NCBI GenBank assembly: GCA_027013295.1
Contig: JALUXP010000023.1
Location: 1 to 64,000, forward strand
Length of the DNA: 64,000 nt
Direction: 5' to 3'
DNA from: Sulfurimonas sp.
Lineage (GTDB): Bacteria > Campylobacterota > Campylobacteria > Campylobacterales > Sulfurimonadaceae
Positions 27,845 to 37,800 of this stretch are shown here, piece after piece. Numbering within the stretch: the stretch's first letter is position 1; each line of letters starts with the position of its first letter. The notes beneath the pieces were generated by a model. The model saw nothing but the letters and a program-made list of their open reading frames with translations, was not told where the DNA came from and searched no databases. The position numbers and the translations under genes are program-made.

Positions 27845-29248
27845 ATGCTTTTACCAAAAACAAAGGAGAGGGAGTATCGTTTTAAGTTAGCTCTTAGGAT
27901 GGGACTTCCTATTTTTGGGCTAGTTTTAGCTCTTATCTTCCATACTCTTATTAACTCTTATCAAAATCTTAGTGCATCTTTTTATATAGAATCTATTGTC
28001 GTATTAGTTTTTAGTATCTACTTTATCTTTTATCTTATTTATAATGGTTTTGAGACAAAGATTACGCATAGTGTGACTAATGCCTTTACAAAAGAGTACC
28101 TATATGAGTATCTAAGTAAAGAGATAATTGCTAAAAAAGAGTACACATTAATCCTCATTAGTTGTGATAATATAGAAGATATAAATACTCGTTATGGGAT
28201 CCAAAATGGTGACAAGGTTTTACATGAAGTGAGTCGATGGATATCTGAATATCTCAAAAGCAAGAAAATCATTAATTACCCTTTTGGGCATATCAAAAAT
28301 GGTGATTTTGTAGTTGGGCTTAAAGGTAATAAAGAGCAATATACTACTATTATGGAGTTGATGTGTCTTAAGAGTGATGAGCTAAAAGTCAATGATATAG
28401 AGGTAAAAATCTCAGGAGCTATCAATGATACAACTTATTCTTATAACCTTGAGTATCTTATAGAAAATCTTTTTGAGATACAAAAACAAAATAGAAACCA
28501 TAAGATACAAAGTTCAAAATATGAAGAGATAAGCCCAAATGAGCTAGAGAGCTTTGTCATCAAAGCATTGGCAAACAAATCATTTGTAATGAAAAAACAA
28601 GCTATCTTCGAGGGTGATAAAATCGTAATGAATGAGTGTTTTGTAAAGCTAGTTAGCCCTTGTGGTAAAGAACTCCATCCAAAAGAATATATGAAAATCT
28701 TGGATAAACTCAGGCTTATGGTGGATTTTGACTTGATGATACTAAGAAATACTATAGAGAAGTGTATGGGACAAAACCAAGAGATATTTGCTTTAAATAT
28801 CTCTCCAACTAGCATAAGAAACTATAAATTTTTGAGTGAGTTTAAAGAATTATTTAAAAAAAATAAAGATCTGAAACATAAAATTATGTTCATTCTAAAT
28901 GAGAGAGAATACTACTCCAGAGTAGACAGATACAAGGATGTACTTGATACTTTACGAGCTGATGGCGTACTCATAGCTTTAGATAAGCTTGGTGCATCTC
29001 ATACAAGCTTTTTATATTTTAGAGAGTTAAATGTAGATGCTGTTCGTTTTGATACACACTATACAAAAAAACTTAATGAAAATGATAAAATTATACTTAG
29101 TGGGTTTGTAAAAATGGCAAAAGATAGAGATGTTAAAACATGGGTGAAGATGATAGAAGATAAAGACAAAAAAAAGAAAGTTGTTTCGTTAGGTATCGAC
29201 TACATTCAGGGTAAATACTTAGCACCATTAGAAAAACTAGAAGGATAA
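27845..29248 (+). CDS. Degenerate GGDEF-EAL membrane protein
   Basis: The 467-residue protein has two N-terminal membrane helices (about residues 15-75), a GGDEF-like domain and an EAL-like domain. The GGDEF signature reads KNGDFVVG and the EAL motif position reads NECFVKLV, so the catalytic and metal-binding residues of both cyclase and phosphodiesterase are missing. The fold landmarks remain, for example FALNISPTSI and the C-terminal IDYIQGKYLAPL. It is probably a c-di-GMP-independent or ligand-binding signalling protein. It lies 18 bp after gyrB and 2 bp before queF. Confidence 0.8.
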   Translation: MLLPKTKEREYRFKLALRMGLPIFGLVLALIFHTLINSYQNLSASFYIESIVVLVFSIYFIFYLIYNGFETKITHSVTNAFTKEYLYEYLSKEIIAKKEYTLILISCDNIEDINTRYGIQNGDKVLHEVSRWISEYLKSKKIINYPFGHIKNGDFVVGLKGNKEQYTTIMELMCLKSDELKVNDIEVKISGAINDTTYSYNLEYLIENLFEIQKQNRNHKIQSSKYEEISPNELESFVIKALANKSFVMKKQAIFEGDKIVMNECFVKLVSPCGKELHPKEYMKILDKLRLMVDFDLMILRNTIEKCMGQNQEIFALNISPTSIRNYKFLSEFKELFKKNKDLKHKIMFILNEREYYSRVDRYKDVLDTLRADGVLIALDKLGASHTSFLYFRELNVDAVRFDTHYTKKLNENDKIILSGFVKMAKDRDVKTWVKMIEDKDKKKKVVSLGIDYIQGKYLAPLEKLEG

Positions 29249-29250
29249 AA

Positions 29251-29628
29251 ATGAGATACGGTGAAAAAGAGATAAGAGATTTTGATGTTAAAAAAGATTT
29301 GGAGATATGGCCTAATGAGCATAAAAAAGATTATCTCATCAAGGTAACATTGCCTGAGTTTATGGCACTTTGTCCACGAAGCGGTTATCCAGATTTTGCG
29401 ACCATATATATAGAATATACGCCTGATGAGTTTGTAGTAGAGTTAAAAGCTCTCAAACTTTACATTAACTCATTCATGTTTAAAAATATCTCTCATGAAA
29501 ACTCTGCCAATGAGATTTATGATGTTATTTGGGAGAAGATAAAGCCAAAGAGTTTAAAGCTTACTGCAGATTTTAAACCTCGTGGGAATGTCCATACTGT
29601 CATAGAGATAGATAGTAAAAATCTATAA
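29251..29628 (+). CDS. queF: NADPH-dependent 7-cyano-7-deazaguanine reductase (QueF, short type)
   Basis: QueF reduces preQ0 to preQ1 in queuosine synthesis. The 125-residue protein is the single-domain type. It shows the catalytic cysteine in LCPRSG, the Asp in GYPDFA, and the substrate-binding motif ELKALKLYINSF. It stands 2 bp after the GGDEF-EAL gene and its 3' end overlaps the convergent cca-like gene by 29 bases. Confidence 0.95.
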   Translation: MRYGEKEIRDFDVKKDLEIWPNEHKKDYLIKVTLPEFMALCPRSGYPDFATIYIEYTPDEFVVELKALKLYINSFMFKNISHENSANEIYDVIWEKIKPKSLKLTADFKPRGNVHTVIEIDSKNL

Positions 29629-30835
29629 CCTCTTTTTTAGTTTTCAATCCACCCTTGAGTTGTGCATCATAGAGTGTGGTAAGTATCTTTGAGAACTTTT
29701 TAGAGGGTTTTAAACCGAGTTGTATCAGATCTTTTCCTTTGAGAAGCATAGGCTCTGCCTCATGTAGGATATTTACTTTTTTTGCTTTTTCATAGATCTG
29801 TTTTGAGTCAAATCCTTGTGCATCTAAGAGGAGACAGAGTTCATTTATCTTTGAAGTGGTGGCTAGTTTTTTGAGGCTGTAAGTATCATGTTTTTTCTTT
29901 ATAGTTTTCAAATTATTTTGCATGATCACGATAACATCAGAAAACTTTTTGTTGTTGGTGAGTTTGAGTAAAAATGAGTTAGTTTTTCTCTCATCAAGAG
30001 GGTAGCAAAGTAAAACTAACAAAAGTTTGATGTTAGTTTGTGCATCTCTTGTTTTGTTAGTCTGAAAATTGTCCAAAGACAAGAGAGCTTTTTGCAAAAC
30101 GGCATCTTCAAAAACAAGTTCACTAAAAAAGTGAGTCGCACTAATATCTTTTAAAAAGTAAAATCCAAGTGATGGTCTCTGTGCTTTTAAAAAGAGTTTT
30201 TTAAATTCCTCGTAAATCCTCTCTTTTGGGAGTTCATCTAAGAGATTTTGGGCAACCATTTGATGGCATAATCTTAGCGTATCTCTCTGTACACTTAGCT
30301 CAAATCTAGCTACCATCCCCATGGCACGGAGCACCCTAAGAGGATCCTCTACAAAACTTTTTTTATTTACAAATTTAAGTTTTTTGTTGCGGAGGTCATC
30401 AAGCCCATTAAATGGGTCTAAAATATTTTTATTGTAGGTATCATAACCCATTGAATTGATGGTAAAGTCTCTTCTTGAAGATGCCTGACTAAAGTGAAGC
30501 TCTTTTTTGGTAGTAACTTGAAATCCGCGATGACCGCTAGAGGTCTTATTGTCAACTCTTGGCATAGAGAAGTCAAGATCTAACTCTTTGTAGTGAAGTT
30601 TACAGACTCCAAAGCTTTTACCAACAAGATTTACCTCACCAAACTCTTGAAGTATATCTATAAGTGCATCTATCTTTGATAAACCAAAGACTTCTATATC
30701 TATATCTTTTGATTTTACTCCTAAAAAAAAGTCTCTTACATAGCCACCAACTATAATGACTTTCAGATCGAAACTATCCAATTTATCAAATATTTCTTCT
30801 AATTCGTTTGGATATTCAAATTTTATAGAGTTCAT
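29600..30835 (-). CDS. cca: tRNA nucleotidyltransferase / poly(A) polymerase family
   Basis: The 411-residue protein carries the class II nucleotidyltransferase head: VGGYVRDFFLG, the two metal-binding aspartates in KDIDIEV, RRDFTINSMGYD, and the tRNA-binding region EDPLRVLRAM. These are typical of the enzyme that adds CCA to tRNA 3' ends. Separation of CCA-adding and poly(A)-adding enzymes by sequence is unreliable. In this group one such gene usually does the CCA job. It converges with queF with a 29-base overlap. Confidence 0.9.
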   Translation of the reverse strand: MNSIKFEYPNELEEIFDKLDSFDLKVIIVGGYVRDFFLGVKSKDIDIEVFGLSKIDALIDILQEFGEVNLVGKSFGVCKLHYKELDLDFSMPRVDNKTSSGHRGFQVTTKKELHFSQASSRRDFTINSMGYDTYNKNILDPFNGLDDLRNKKLKFVNKKSFVEDPLRVLRAMGMVARFELSVQRDTLRLCHQMVAQNLLDELPKERIYEEFKKLFLKAQRPSLGFYFLKDISATHFFSELVFEDAVLQKALLSLDNFQTNKTRDAQTNIKLLLVLLCYPLDERKTNSFLLKLTNNKKFSDVIVIMQNNLKTIKKKHDTYSLKKLATTSKINELCLLLDAQGFDSKQIYEKAKKVNILHEAEPMLLKGKDLIQLGLKPSKKFSKILTTLYDAQLKGGLKTKKEVIDFYYLSL

Positions 30836-30899
30836 ACCTTAGAAATTCCTATTATCTATTATACTCAAACACTTTATGGTAATAATAACATAATTTGGG

Positions 30900-30905
30900 T
30901 ATAAT
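30900..30905 (+). promoter_or_regulatory. typA -10 element
   Basis: TATAAT preceded by TTTGGG lies 53 bp before the typA start, in the divergent gap with the cca gene. It is a consensus -10 box. Confidence 0.5.
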
Positions 30906-30958
30906 TCGCGAAAATTAAGTCGGAATATTCCCACAAACCTACGAAGGAAACACTTAGC

Positions 30959-32761
30959 ATGCAAAAAATTAGAAATATCGCTGTTATAGCACACGTTGAC
31001 CACGGTAAAACCACACTCGTTGATGGACTACTAGAGCAGTCTGGTACATTTAGTGATCATGAACAACATGATGAAAGAGCAATGGACTCAAATGATTTAG
31101 AAAAAGAGCGTGGAATCACGATCCTTTCTAAAAATACAGCCATTCGTTACAAAGATTACAAGATTAACATTATTGACACTCCGGGTCACGCTGACTTTGG
31201 TGGAGAGGTTGAGCGGGTTCTTAAGATGGTTGATGGCGTGTTAGTGCTGGTTGATGCTTATGAAGGTGTTATGCCTCAAACTAAGTTTGTTGTTAAGAAG
31301 ATGTTAGCTCTTGGTAAAAAACCGATCGTTGTTATTAACAAAATAGATAAAGACTCTGCTGATCCAGACCGTGTTGTGGATGAGATGTTTGACCTTTTTG
31401 CAGATATGGATGCTACTGATGATCAACAAGATTTCCCTATTATTTATGCTGCTGCTCGTGATGGTATTGCTAAGATGGATATGAGTGATCCTGATGGAAA
31501 CTTTGAGTGTATTTTTGAATCTATCATCAACGATGTTCCAGAGCCAGAAGGTGATGCTTCTAATTCACTTCAAGCACAAGTATTTACACTTGATTATGAC
31601 AACTATGTTGGTAAAATCGGGATTAGCCGTATTTTCAATGGTACGGTTAACAAGGGTGACAATATCATGTTGGCAAAAAGCGATGGTGAGATGGTCAAGG
31701 GAAAAATCTCTAAACTCATCGGTTTTCATGGTCTTAACCGTATGGAAATTGACCAAGCAGAGGCTGGAGATATCGTAGCATTTGCTGGTATGGAAACTGT
31801 TGATGTTGGTGATACTGTTGCAGATCCTAGCAATCCAGTTGCACTTGACCCAATGCACATCGAAGAGCCGACACTTACAGTTGTCTTTGCAGTGAATGAT
31901 TCTCCACTTGCTGGTAAAGAGGGTAAGCATGTAACAAGTAATAAACTTCGTGAGCGTTTAGAGTTTGAGATGAATACAAATGTTGCTATGAAGTTAGAGA
32001 CTGTTGGTGAGGGTAAATTTAAAGTAAGTGGTCGTGGTGAACTTCAAATCACTATTCTTGCAGAAAATATGCGTCGTGAAGATTTTGAGTTCTCTATCTC
32101 TCGTCCAGAAGTTATTGTAAAAGAGATAGAAGGTGTTAAATGTGAACCATTTGAGCATCTTGTCATTGATGTTCCTGAAGAACTTTCAGGGACTGTTATC
32201 GAGCGTCTTGGTAAGAGAAAAGCTGAGATGAAATCGATGCTTCCTATGGGTGCAGGTTTTCAAAGAGTTGAGTTTGAGATTCCTGCTCGTGCACTCATCG
32301 GTTTTCGTGGACAGTTTTTAACAGACACAAAAGGTGAGGGTGTTATGAACCACTCTTTCTTAGAGTTCCGTCCATTTACAGGAAGTGTTGAGTCAAGAAG
32401 TTATGGTGCGCTTGTTTCTATGACACCTGGGTCTACTCTTGCTTTTTCACTCTTTGGTATCCAGGATCGTGGTGTTCTTTTCATCGGTGTTCAAACAGAG
32501 GTGTATGAGGGTATGATCATCGGTGAGCACTCTCGCTCAAACGACTTAGTTGTAAATCCTATCAAAGGTAAAGCACAGTCAAATGTTCGTTCATCAGGAG
32601 CTGATGAGGCTATCAAACTTGTACCATTTAGAAATATGTCTTTAGAGCGTGCACTAGAATGGATAGAAGATGATGAGCTTCTTGAAGTAACTCCAAAATC
32701 CATCCGTATCCGTAAGAAATTTCTTACAGAAAACGAAAGAAAAAGAGCTAGTAGAAAATAA
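30959..32761 (+). CDS. typA: Ribosome-binding GTPase TypA/BipA
   Basis: TypA/BipA is a translational GTPase that acts in 50S assembly and stress adaptation. The 600-residue protein has G1 [10 protein letters not shown], the switch region with [11 protein letters not shown]3 [12 protein letters not shown] and G4 NKIDKDSAD, followed by EF-G-like domains and the TypA-specific C-terminal domain ([27 protein letters not shown]). A GAAGGA ribosome site precedes the ATG. A hairpin follows the gene. Confidence 0.97.
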   Translation: MQKIRNIAVIAHVDHGKTTLVDGLLEQSGTFSDHEQHDERAMDSNDLEKERGITILSKNTAIRYKDYKINIIDTPGHADFGGEVERVLKMVDGVLVLVDAYEGVMPQTKFVVKKMLALGKKPIVVINKIDKDSADPDRVVDEMFDLFADMDATDDQQDFPIIYAAARDGIAKMDMSDPDGNFECIFESIINDVPEPEGDASNSLQAQVFTLDYDNYVGKIGISRIFNGTVNKGDNIMLAKSDGEMVKGKISKLIGFHGLNRMEIDQAEAGDIVAFAGMETVDVGDTVADPSNPVALDPMHIEEPTLTVVFAVNDSPLAGKEGKHVTSNKLRERLEFEMNTNVAMKLETVGEGKFKVSGRGELQITILAENMRREDFEFSISRPEVIVKEIEGVKCEPFEHLVIDVPEELSGTVIERLGKRKAEMKSMLPMGAGFQRVEFEIPARALIGFRGQFLTDTKGEGVMNHSFLEFRPFTGSVESRSYGALVSMTPGSTLAFSLFGIQDRGVLFIGVQTEVYEGMIIGEHSRSNDLVVNPIKGKAQSNVRSSGADEAIKLVPFRNMSLERALEWIEDDELLEVTPKSIRIRKKFLTENERKRASRK

Positions 32762-32796
32762 TTGTCAACTTGATAATTACCGTCATCCCCATCTTG

Positions 32797-32818
32797 TTCC
32801 CATCGTCCCCGATGGGAA
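32797..32818. terminator. Hairpin after typA
   Basis: TTCCCATCG-TCCC-CGATGGGAA forms a perfect 9-bp stem with a 4-base loop, 36 bp after the typA stop. No U-run follows, so it is either a Rho-independent terminator without the tail or an mRNA 3' stabiliser. The rest of the 176-bp gap between typA and the convergent malic enzyme gene holds no other feature. Confidence 0.5.
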
Positions 32819-32937
32819 TGCATACACACACCTTAACCCATTTAGAAATAAACACTAACAAAGAGAGATATCCATTCCAAAGCTGGAGCTTAGGAACGAG
32901 TGAAAACCACTAATTATTACAACAATCAAACCAATTG

Positions 32938-34242
32938 TTAGGCTTTACCATCAAGGTGTTGTGCAAGTCTTTCGAGTTTAGCTTTATACGCTTCAAGGTT
33001 AAAATCTTTCACACGAGCAACACCATCTTCAATAGCTGCTTGTGCAACTGCAGAAGCTACATAAACAAGCACTCTTCTGTCAAATGCTGAAGGGATGATG
33101 TAGTCATGTCCAAATGACATATCTTTACGGCCATTTGCTTTTTTTACATGTGCGGGAACTTCCTCTTTTGCGAGTGATGCGAGTGCGCGTGAAGCTGCTA
33201 TTTTCATGTTTTCTGTGATTTTTGTTGCGCGAACATCAAGTGCACCTCTAAAGATTTGAGGAAAACCTAGTACATTGTTTACTTGGTTAGGATAATCACT
33301 ACGCCCTGTTCCTATTATGATATCTTCTCTTGCAGCTTTTGCTACTTCTGGTTTTATCTCAGGATTTGGATTTGCACAAGCAAAAATGATAGGACTCTCT
33401 TTAGACATACCTTTTACCATCTCGGGAGTGATAAGATCTGGTTGGGATAGACCAAGCACCATATCTGCATCTTTCATTGCATCTTCTAAAGTTCTATCAT
33501 CAGTATCAAAAGCAAAAAGTTTTTTGTACTCATTTAAGTCATCCCTACCATTGTGGATAACACCTTTAGAATCAAGCATAGTAATGTTTTTTACACCGAT
33601 AGATTTGTACATAGTTGCACAAGCAATCCCAGATGCACCAGCACCGATTACGACAACTTTAAGATCTTGTGCATCTTTGCCACTCATCTCAATAACATTT
33701 AAAAGTCCTGCAGTTGTAATAACAGCTGTACCATGTTGGTCATCATGAAATACTGGAACATCACAGATCTCTTTAAGGCGTCTTTCTATCTCAAAACATC
33801 TAGGAGCTGAGATATCTTCAAGATTGATACCACCAAAACTATCTGCCATAGCCGCTACGATGTTGATAATCTCGTCTGTATCTTTTGTATTGAGCTCAAT
33901 ATCTACTGCATCAACATTTGCAAAAGCTTTAAATAAAACACCCTTTCCTTCCATAACAGGCTTACCTGCCAAATGACCGATGTCTCCAAGACCAAGCACT
34001 GCTGTACCGTCACTCACAACTGCAACAAGATTGCCTTTGTTGGTATATTCGTAAGCTTTTTCTGCATCCTTTTGTATCTCTAAACAAGGATACGCAACTC
34101 CTGGGCTGTATGCCATCGAGAGTTCCTCATTTGTATCACATGCTTTTGTTAGTAAAGTCCCTGTTTTTCCGTTTGTGTCAAATTCATTTTGTGTTCTGTG
34201 GTACTCTAAAGACTGCTCTTCAAATGTAGTATTTTCGCTCAT
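32938..34242 (-). CDS. Malic enzyme (short bacterial type)
   Basis: Malic enzyme decarboxylates malate to pyruvate with NAD(P). The 434-residue protein has the N-terminal SMAYSPGVAYPCLEI segment with the catalytic Tyr region, DGTAVLGLGDIGHLAGKPVMEGK, the divalent-metal-binding FHDDQHGTAV, and a Rossmann domain VVIGAGASGIACA. It lacks the phosphotransacetylase-like domain of E. coli MaeB. Cofactor preference cannot be read with certainty. It is a single gene. Confidence 0.94.
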   Translation of the reverse strand: MSENTTFEEQSLEYHRTQNEFDTNGKTGTLLTKACDTNEELSMAYSPGVAYPCLEIQKDAEKAYEYTNKGNLVAVVSDGTAVLGLGDIGHLAGKPVMEGKGVLFKAFANVDAVDIELNTKDTDEIINIVAAMADSFGGINLEDISAPRCFEIERRLKEICDVPVFHDDQHGTAVITTAGLLNVIEMSGKDAQDLKVVVIGAGASGIACATMYKSIGVKNITMLDSKGVIHNGRDDLNEYKKLFAFDTDDRTLEDAMKDADMVLGLSQPDLITPEMVKGMSKESPIIFACANPNPEIKPEVAKAAREDIIIGTGRSDYPNQVNNVLGFPQIFRGALDVRATKITENMKIAASRALASLAKEEVPAHVKKANGRKDMSFGHDYIIPSAFDRRVLVYVASAVAQAAIEDGVARVKDFNLEAYKAKLERLAQHLDGKA

Positions 34243-34349
34243 ATCATTCCTTTAATAATTGTTTTGGCTATTCTATCAAAGAGACTCTTAATGTTTTATT
34301 GCCTTGAGTCAATCTTTTATATTTTTCTTATATCTGATACTTTTAAGAG

Positions 34350-35279
34350 TTAAAACCTCTTTGTATATCCATGGCAATAAGGTATTGAGCCTTTTTTGGC
34401 ATAGTAGTTTTGATGCCCTTCATCTGCAGGATAAAAATCACTTGCATCTCTTACTCGTGTCGCGACATCATAGCCATTTGAACGGAGTTGTTTGATGAGT
34501 TCATTTGTAGTTTCTCTCTCTTGGTCATTGTTGACAAATACGGCAGAGAGGTATTGATGCCCTATGTCTGGACCTTGTCCATTTTTCTGTGTTGGGTCAT
34601 GAATCTCAAAAAATGTTTTTGCTATCTGTTTGTAAGAGATTTTAGAACTATCGTAGATCACTTCTACTGCTTCTAGGTGACCTGTATCGGTGCGAACAAC
34701 CTCATAATAGCTTGGGTTTTTCACATGACCACCCATAAAACCAGAGGTGACTTCACTCACACCAGCAAGCTTTTCTAAGTAGTACTCAACTCCCCAGAAA
34801 CATCCACCAGCAAAGTATGCTTTTTTTATGTTGGGAGCGAGTGCTTTTTGCTCTTTTGGTTTGAGTTCGAGTGAGATAGAGTTAACACAGTGTCGTGTAT
34901 TTTTAGTGGTATAACCCTCCCCCTCAAACACATGACCAAGATGCCCACCACAAGTAGCACATACAATCTCTACCCGTCTTCCATCAGCATCAAGAACGCG
35001 TTTGACAGCACCAGCAATGGTGTCATCAAAACTAGGCCAACCACAATGTGAGTCAAATTTATCGCTTGATTTGTAAAGGGGTGTGCCACATATCTTACAG
35101 AGATAAACACCTGAAGTTTTTTCATCTGTATATTTTCCAGTATATGGGGACTCTGTACCCTTACTAAGTAGTACATACTTTTCTTCATCACTGAGTTTTT
35201 CTATCTTGCCCTTATAAGGCGTGAGGTCAAATCCATTCATAATTGTAATCGCTAATATTAAAGTTAATAAAAACTTCAT
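34350..35279 (-). CDS. msrBA: Exported MsrB-MsrA fusion methionine sulfoxide reductase
   Basis: The 309-residue protein begins with a signal peptide (about 15 residues). An MsrB domain follows (about residues 20-140) with zinc cysteines C61, C64, C107 and C110 and the catalytic Cys in RHCVNSISLE (C131). The MsrA domain (about residues 153-309) has the catalytic GGCFWG at C160. It repairs both R and S methionine sulfoxides in exported proteins. MsrB-before-MsrA is the order also found in Helicobacter-type fusions. It is a single gene. Confidence 0.95.
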   Translation of the reverse strand: MKFLLTLILAITIMNGFDLTPYKGKIEKLSDEEKYVLLSKGTESPYTGKYTDEKTSGVYLCKICGTPLYKSSDKFDSHCGWPSFDDTIAGAVKRVLDADGRRVEIVCATCGGHLGHVFEGEGYTTKNTRHCVNSISLELKPKEQKALAPNIKKAYFAGGCFWGVEYYLEKLAGVSEVTSGFMGGHVKNPSYYEVVRTDTGHLEAVEVIYDSSKISYKQIAKTFFEIHDPTQKNGQGPDIGHQYLSAVFVNNDQERETTNELIKQLRSNGYDVATRVRDASDFYPADEGHQNYYAKKGSIPYCHGYTKRF

Positions 35280-35431
35280 AAGCTCTCCTTTGAAATATGT
35301 GAAATTATATAGAGTTTGTTTTATAGGAGCTGTATGTAATCAATGTGCAGTAAAAAACTCAAGTTTGTTTAACCTTCCGTTGCTAAATAAAGTGCTATAA
35401 TTGATTTTAAAAAATATAAAAGGTATCTGTA

Positions 35432-35869
35432 ATGTTAAAAATTTTTCTCTCAGTAATGATGCTCTCTTCACTTATGTTTGGAGCTACAAAAGCGAAGCCA
35501 ACGGGTTGTGATCTCTCGCAAGATGGTAAGGTGGAATTAAATATCTTGGGATATGGAAGCTCAAAAGATGCACACTATCAAGCTGCCAAAAAAGTGGGTA
35601 AAAACTTCAAGGAGCTTTTTATTGGTACAAAGATCTCTTTTAGAGATGCACTTGTAAGCATCACAGATATAAAAGCAAACAAAAGAGATAGAACATTACC
35701 TCGAACAGGTTTGCTCTTTATTGTACTGAAATTAAATGGAGTAGAAGAGAAGATCAAAATGACCTATATGTACGAACAAGGTCACTTTATTGCACTTGGA
35801 AAACAAAAAAACAAAAGAGAGATTAACTTATCTTTGTACATCAAAGCTTTGCTTTGTTATTCAAAGTAA
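35432..35869 (+). CDS. Exported protein of unknown function
   Basis: The 145-residue protein has a signal peptide (MLKIFLSVMMLSSLMFGAT) and a mature basic domain of about 125 residues with beta-strand-like segments (VELNILGYG, LLFIVLKLNG, KIKMTYMYEQ) and two cysteines. It may be a small periplasmic binding or lipocalin-like fold, but I do not recognise the family. A TAAAAGG site precedes the ATG. It precedes nrdB by 41 bp on the same strand. Confidence 0.75.
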   Translation: MLKIFLSVMMLSSLMFGATKAKPTGCDLSQDGKVELNILGYGSSKDAHYQAAKKVGKNFKELFIGTKISFRDALVSITDIKANKRDRTLPRTGLLFIVLKLNGVEEKIKMTYMYEQGHFIALGKQKNKREINLSLYIKALLCYSK

Positions 35870-35910
35870 TACTTGCTATAATAATGAACTTTTTACAAAT
35901 GGGGTAGATA

Positions 35911-36933
35911 ATGAATAGAAAAAAAATATATAATCCAGAATCAACAGAAGATGTCAATGACAGAAAAATATTTGGTGGAAATCCAACAGGTATCTTTGAG
36001 CTAAACAACATCAAATACCAATGGGCATACAACCTTTGGGAGGTGATGCTCAACAACACTTGGTTTCCAAAAGAGGTTGATATGACTCGGGATGTCAATG
36101 ACTATAAAAATCTTACAGAGAGTGAAAAAGATGCTTACGACAAAGCACTTTCCCAGCTCATCTTTATGGACTCACTCCAAACAAACAATCTTATAGACAA
36201 TGTAAATCCCTATGTAACTGCCCCTGAGATCAATCTTATCTTGGTGCGTCAGTCTTTTGAAGAAGCATTACATTCACAAAGTTATGCCGTTATGGTTGAC
36301 TCTATCTCTACAAACTCTGAAGAGATTTATGATCTTTGGCGTAGAGATATGATGCTCAAACAAAAAAATGATGCTATTTTTCGTACCTACGATGAACTCT
36401 CTACAAATCCTACTGAGCATAACTTTGTCAAAGCATGTTTTGCAAATCAGATTTTGGAAGGCATCTACTTTTATAGTGGTTTTGCTTACATCTATACGCT
36501 TGCACGAAGTGGTAAGATGCTAGGAAGTGCACAGATGATCCGTTTTATACAAAGAGATGAGGTGACTCACCTTGTGCTTTTTCAAAACCTTATAAATACT
36601 CTTAGAAAAGAGCGTCCAGACCTTTTTACAGATAAGTTAAAAGAGGAAGTTATAGCAATGTTTAAAGAGGCTGTCAAATTAGAGATAGAGTGGGGTCAGT
36701 ACATTACGCAAGGTCAAATCCTTGGACTCACCAATGAGATTGTAGAGCAGTATATTAAGTTTTTAGCTGACGATAGACTTACTTCAGTTGGATTTGATGC
36801 ACTTTACAATGTTGATAACCCTATCAAATGGGTAGATGACTTTGCAAAGTTTAATGACCAAAAAACAAACTTTTTTGAGGGAACTGTAGCAAATTACTCT
36901 AAAGGTTCTTTATCTTTTGATGATGACTTTTAA
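35911..36933 (+). CDS. nrdB: Ribonucleoside-diphosphate reductase beta subunit
   Basis: NrdB holds the diiron-tyrosyl radical cofactor that starts ribonucleotide reduction. The 340-residue protein shows the ferritin-like iron ligands: Asp in IFMDSLQTN, Glu in [13 protein letters not shown], Glu in [13 protein letters not shown] and Glu/His in [10 protein letters not shown]. The C-terminal tail SLSFDDDF would bind the alpha subunit. The catalytic partner nrdA is 23 kb away on the same strand, so the two are not in one operon. Confidence 0.96.
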   Translation: MNRKKIYNPESTEDVNDRKIFGGNPTGIFELNNIKYQWAYNLWEVMLNNTWFPKEVDMTRDVNDYKNLTESEKDAYDKALSQLIFMDSLQTNNLIDNVNPYVTAPEINLILVRQSFEEALHSQSYAVMVDSISTNSEEIYDLWRRDMMLKQKNDAIFRTYDELSTNPTEHNFVKACFANQILEGIYFYSGFAYIYTLARSGKMLGSAQMIRFIQRDEVTHLVLFQNLINTLRKERPDLFTDKLKEEVIAMFKEAVKLEIEWGQYITQGQILGLTNEIVEQYIKFLADDRLTSVGFDALYNVDNPIKWVDDFAKFNDQKTNFFEGTVANYSKGSLSFDDDF

Positions 36934-36950
36934 ATAAAAGGAAAATAAAT

Positions 36951-37757
36951 ATGATAAGAGAGATTACAAAGTATCCAACAACCCCAAGTTTAGAGTTTGG
37001 TGCAAATGTGAGGTTTTATGATGAAACTCTACATAGTTTGATAGATGACCTAAAAGATACGATGGAAGCAAATTCTCTTGATGCTCTTGCCGCTTTTCAG
37101 ATAGAATCACCACTTTGTGTCATAATCATCCAACAAGAAGATGGAACATACTTAGAACTCATCAACCCTAAGGTTTTAACAAGAGAGGGAACAACCCACC
37201 CTACAGAGACTACAGCATATTTTCCAGGGATAAGTGCCAAAACTATCCGCTATGAGAAGATTAAAGTTATGTATGAAGATAGAGATGGAGATCAGCAATT
37301 TTTAGATGCACAAGGGGATTTATCTATCACGATTCAAAGAAAGATAGATTATATCTATGGTTCAAATTTTCGAGTACGACTTGATAAAGAGGAGAAAAAA
37401 CTTTTTGATTCAAAGTTAGAGTTTGGAACAGATGCTATCACAAAAAATGATTGCCCAACAGTCTTTAAAAGAGATATTATTATTAAGGTATTTAAGATAC
37501 TCTTGCTTATCGGTGCTTTTGCTATCATAGCAAGTTTTTTTCTCTCTCAAGAGAATGCAGTGATTGTATCTAGTTTACAAAATTATAATCTTGCAACGAT
37601 GCTTGGTCTTATTATTGTCTACTTTTTTTATGCACAGTATGAAGGGAAGCAGTATAAACATTGTAGCTCTTGTCAGATAGGAAATATCATCGGTACCTCA
37701 ATAACTCTTCTCATAAAATTAAGTGTTTTATTTGTCATCAATTATTTTGTAACATAA
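36951..37757 (+). CDS. Inactive peptide-deformylase-like domain fused to membrane helices
   Basis: The 268-residue protein has a peptide deformylase-like N-terminal domain (residues 1-140) and three predicted membrane helices (about 183-200, 213-228 and 246-266). Deformylase motifs are GxGLAAxQ, EGCLS and HExxH. Here they read LDALAAFQ (43-50), ETTAYFPGI (86-94) and QRKIDYIYG (129-137). The metal-binding Cys and both His residues are lost, so enzymatic activity is not expected. A CSSC pair lies between the last two helices. It is 17 bp after nrdB and may be co-transcribed. Function unknown. Confidence 0.75.
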   Translation: MIREITKYPTTPSLEFGANVRFYDETLHSLIDDLKDTMEANSLDALAAFQIESPLCVIIIQQEDGTYLELINPKVLTREGTTHPTETTAYFPGISAKTIRYEKIKVMYEDRDGDQQFLDAQGDLSITIQRKIDYIYGSNFRVRLDKEEKKLFDSKLEFGTDAITKNDCPTVFKRDIIIKVFKILLLIGAFAIIASFFLSQENAVIVSSLQNYNLATMLGLIIVYFFYAQYEGKQYKHCSSCQIGNIIGTSITLLIKLSVLFVINYFVT

Positions 37758-37800
37758 AGGGAATGGTATTAGAAATTTAAGTGCTAGTAGTGGATACACA

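Noticed and set aside
30836..30958. Possible tRNA or riboswitch before typA
   Set aside because: No cloverleaf or riboswitch core could be drawn; only a -10 box and ribosome site are visible.
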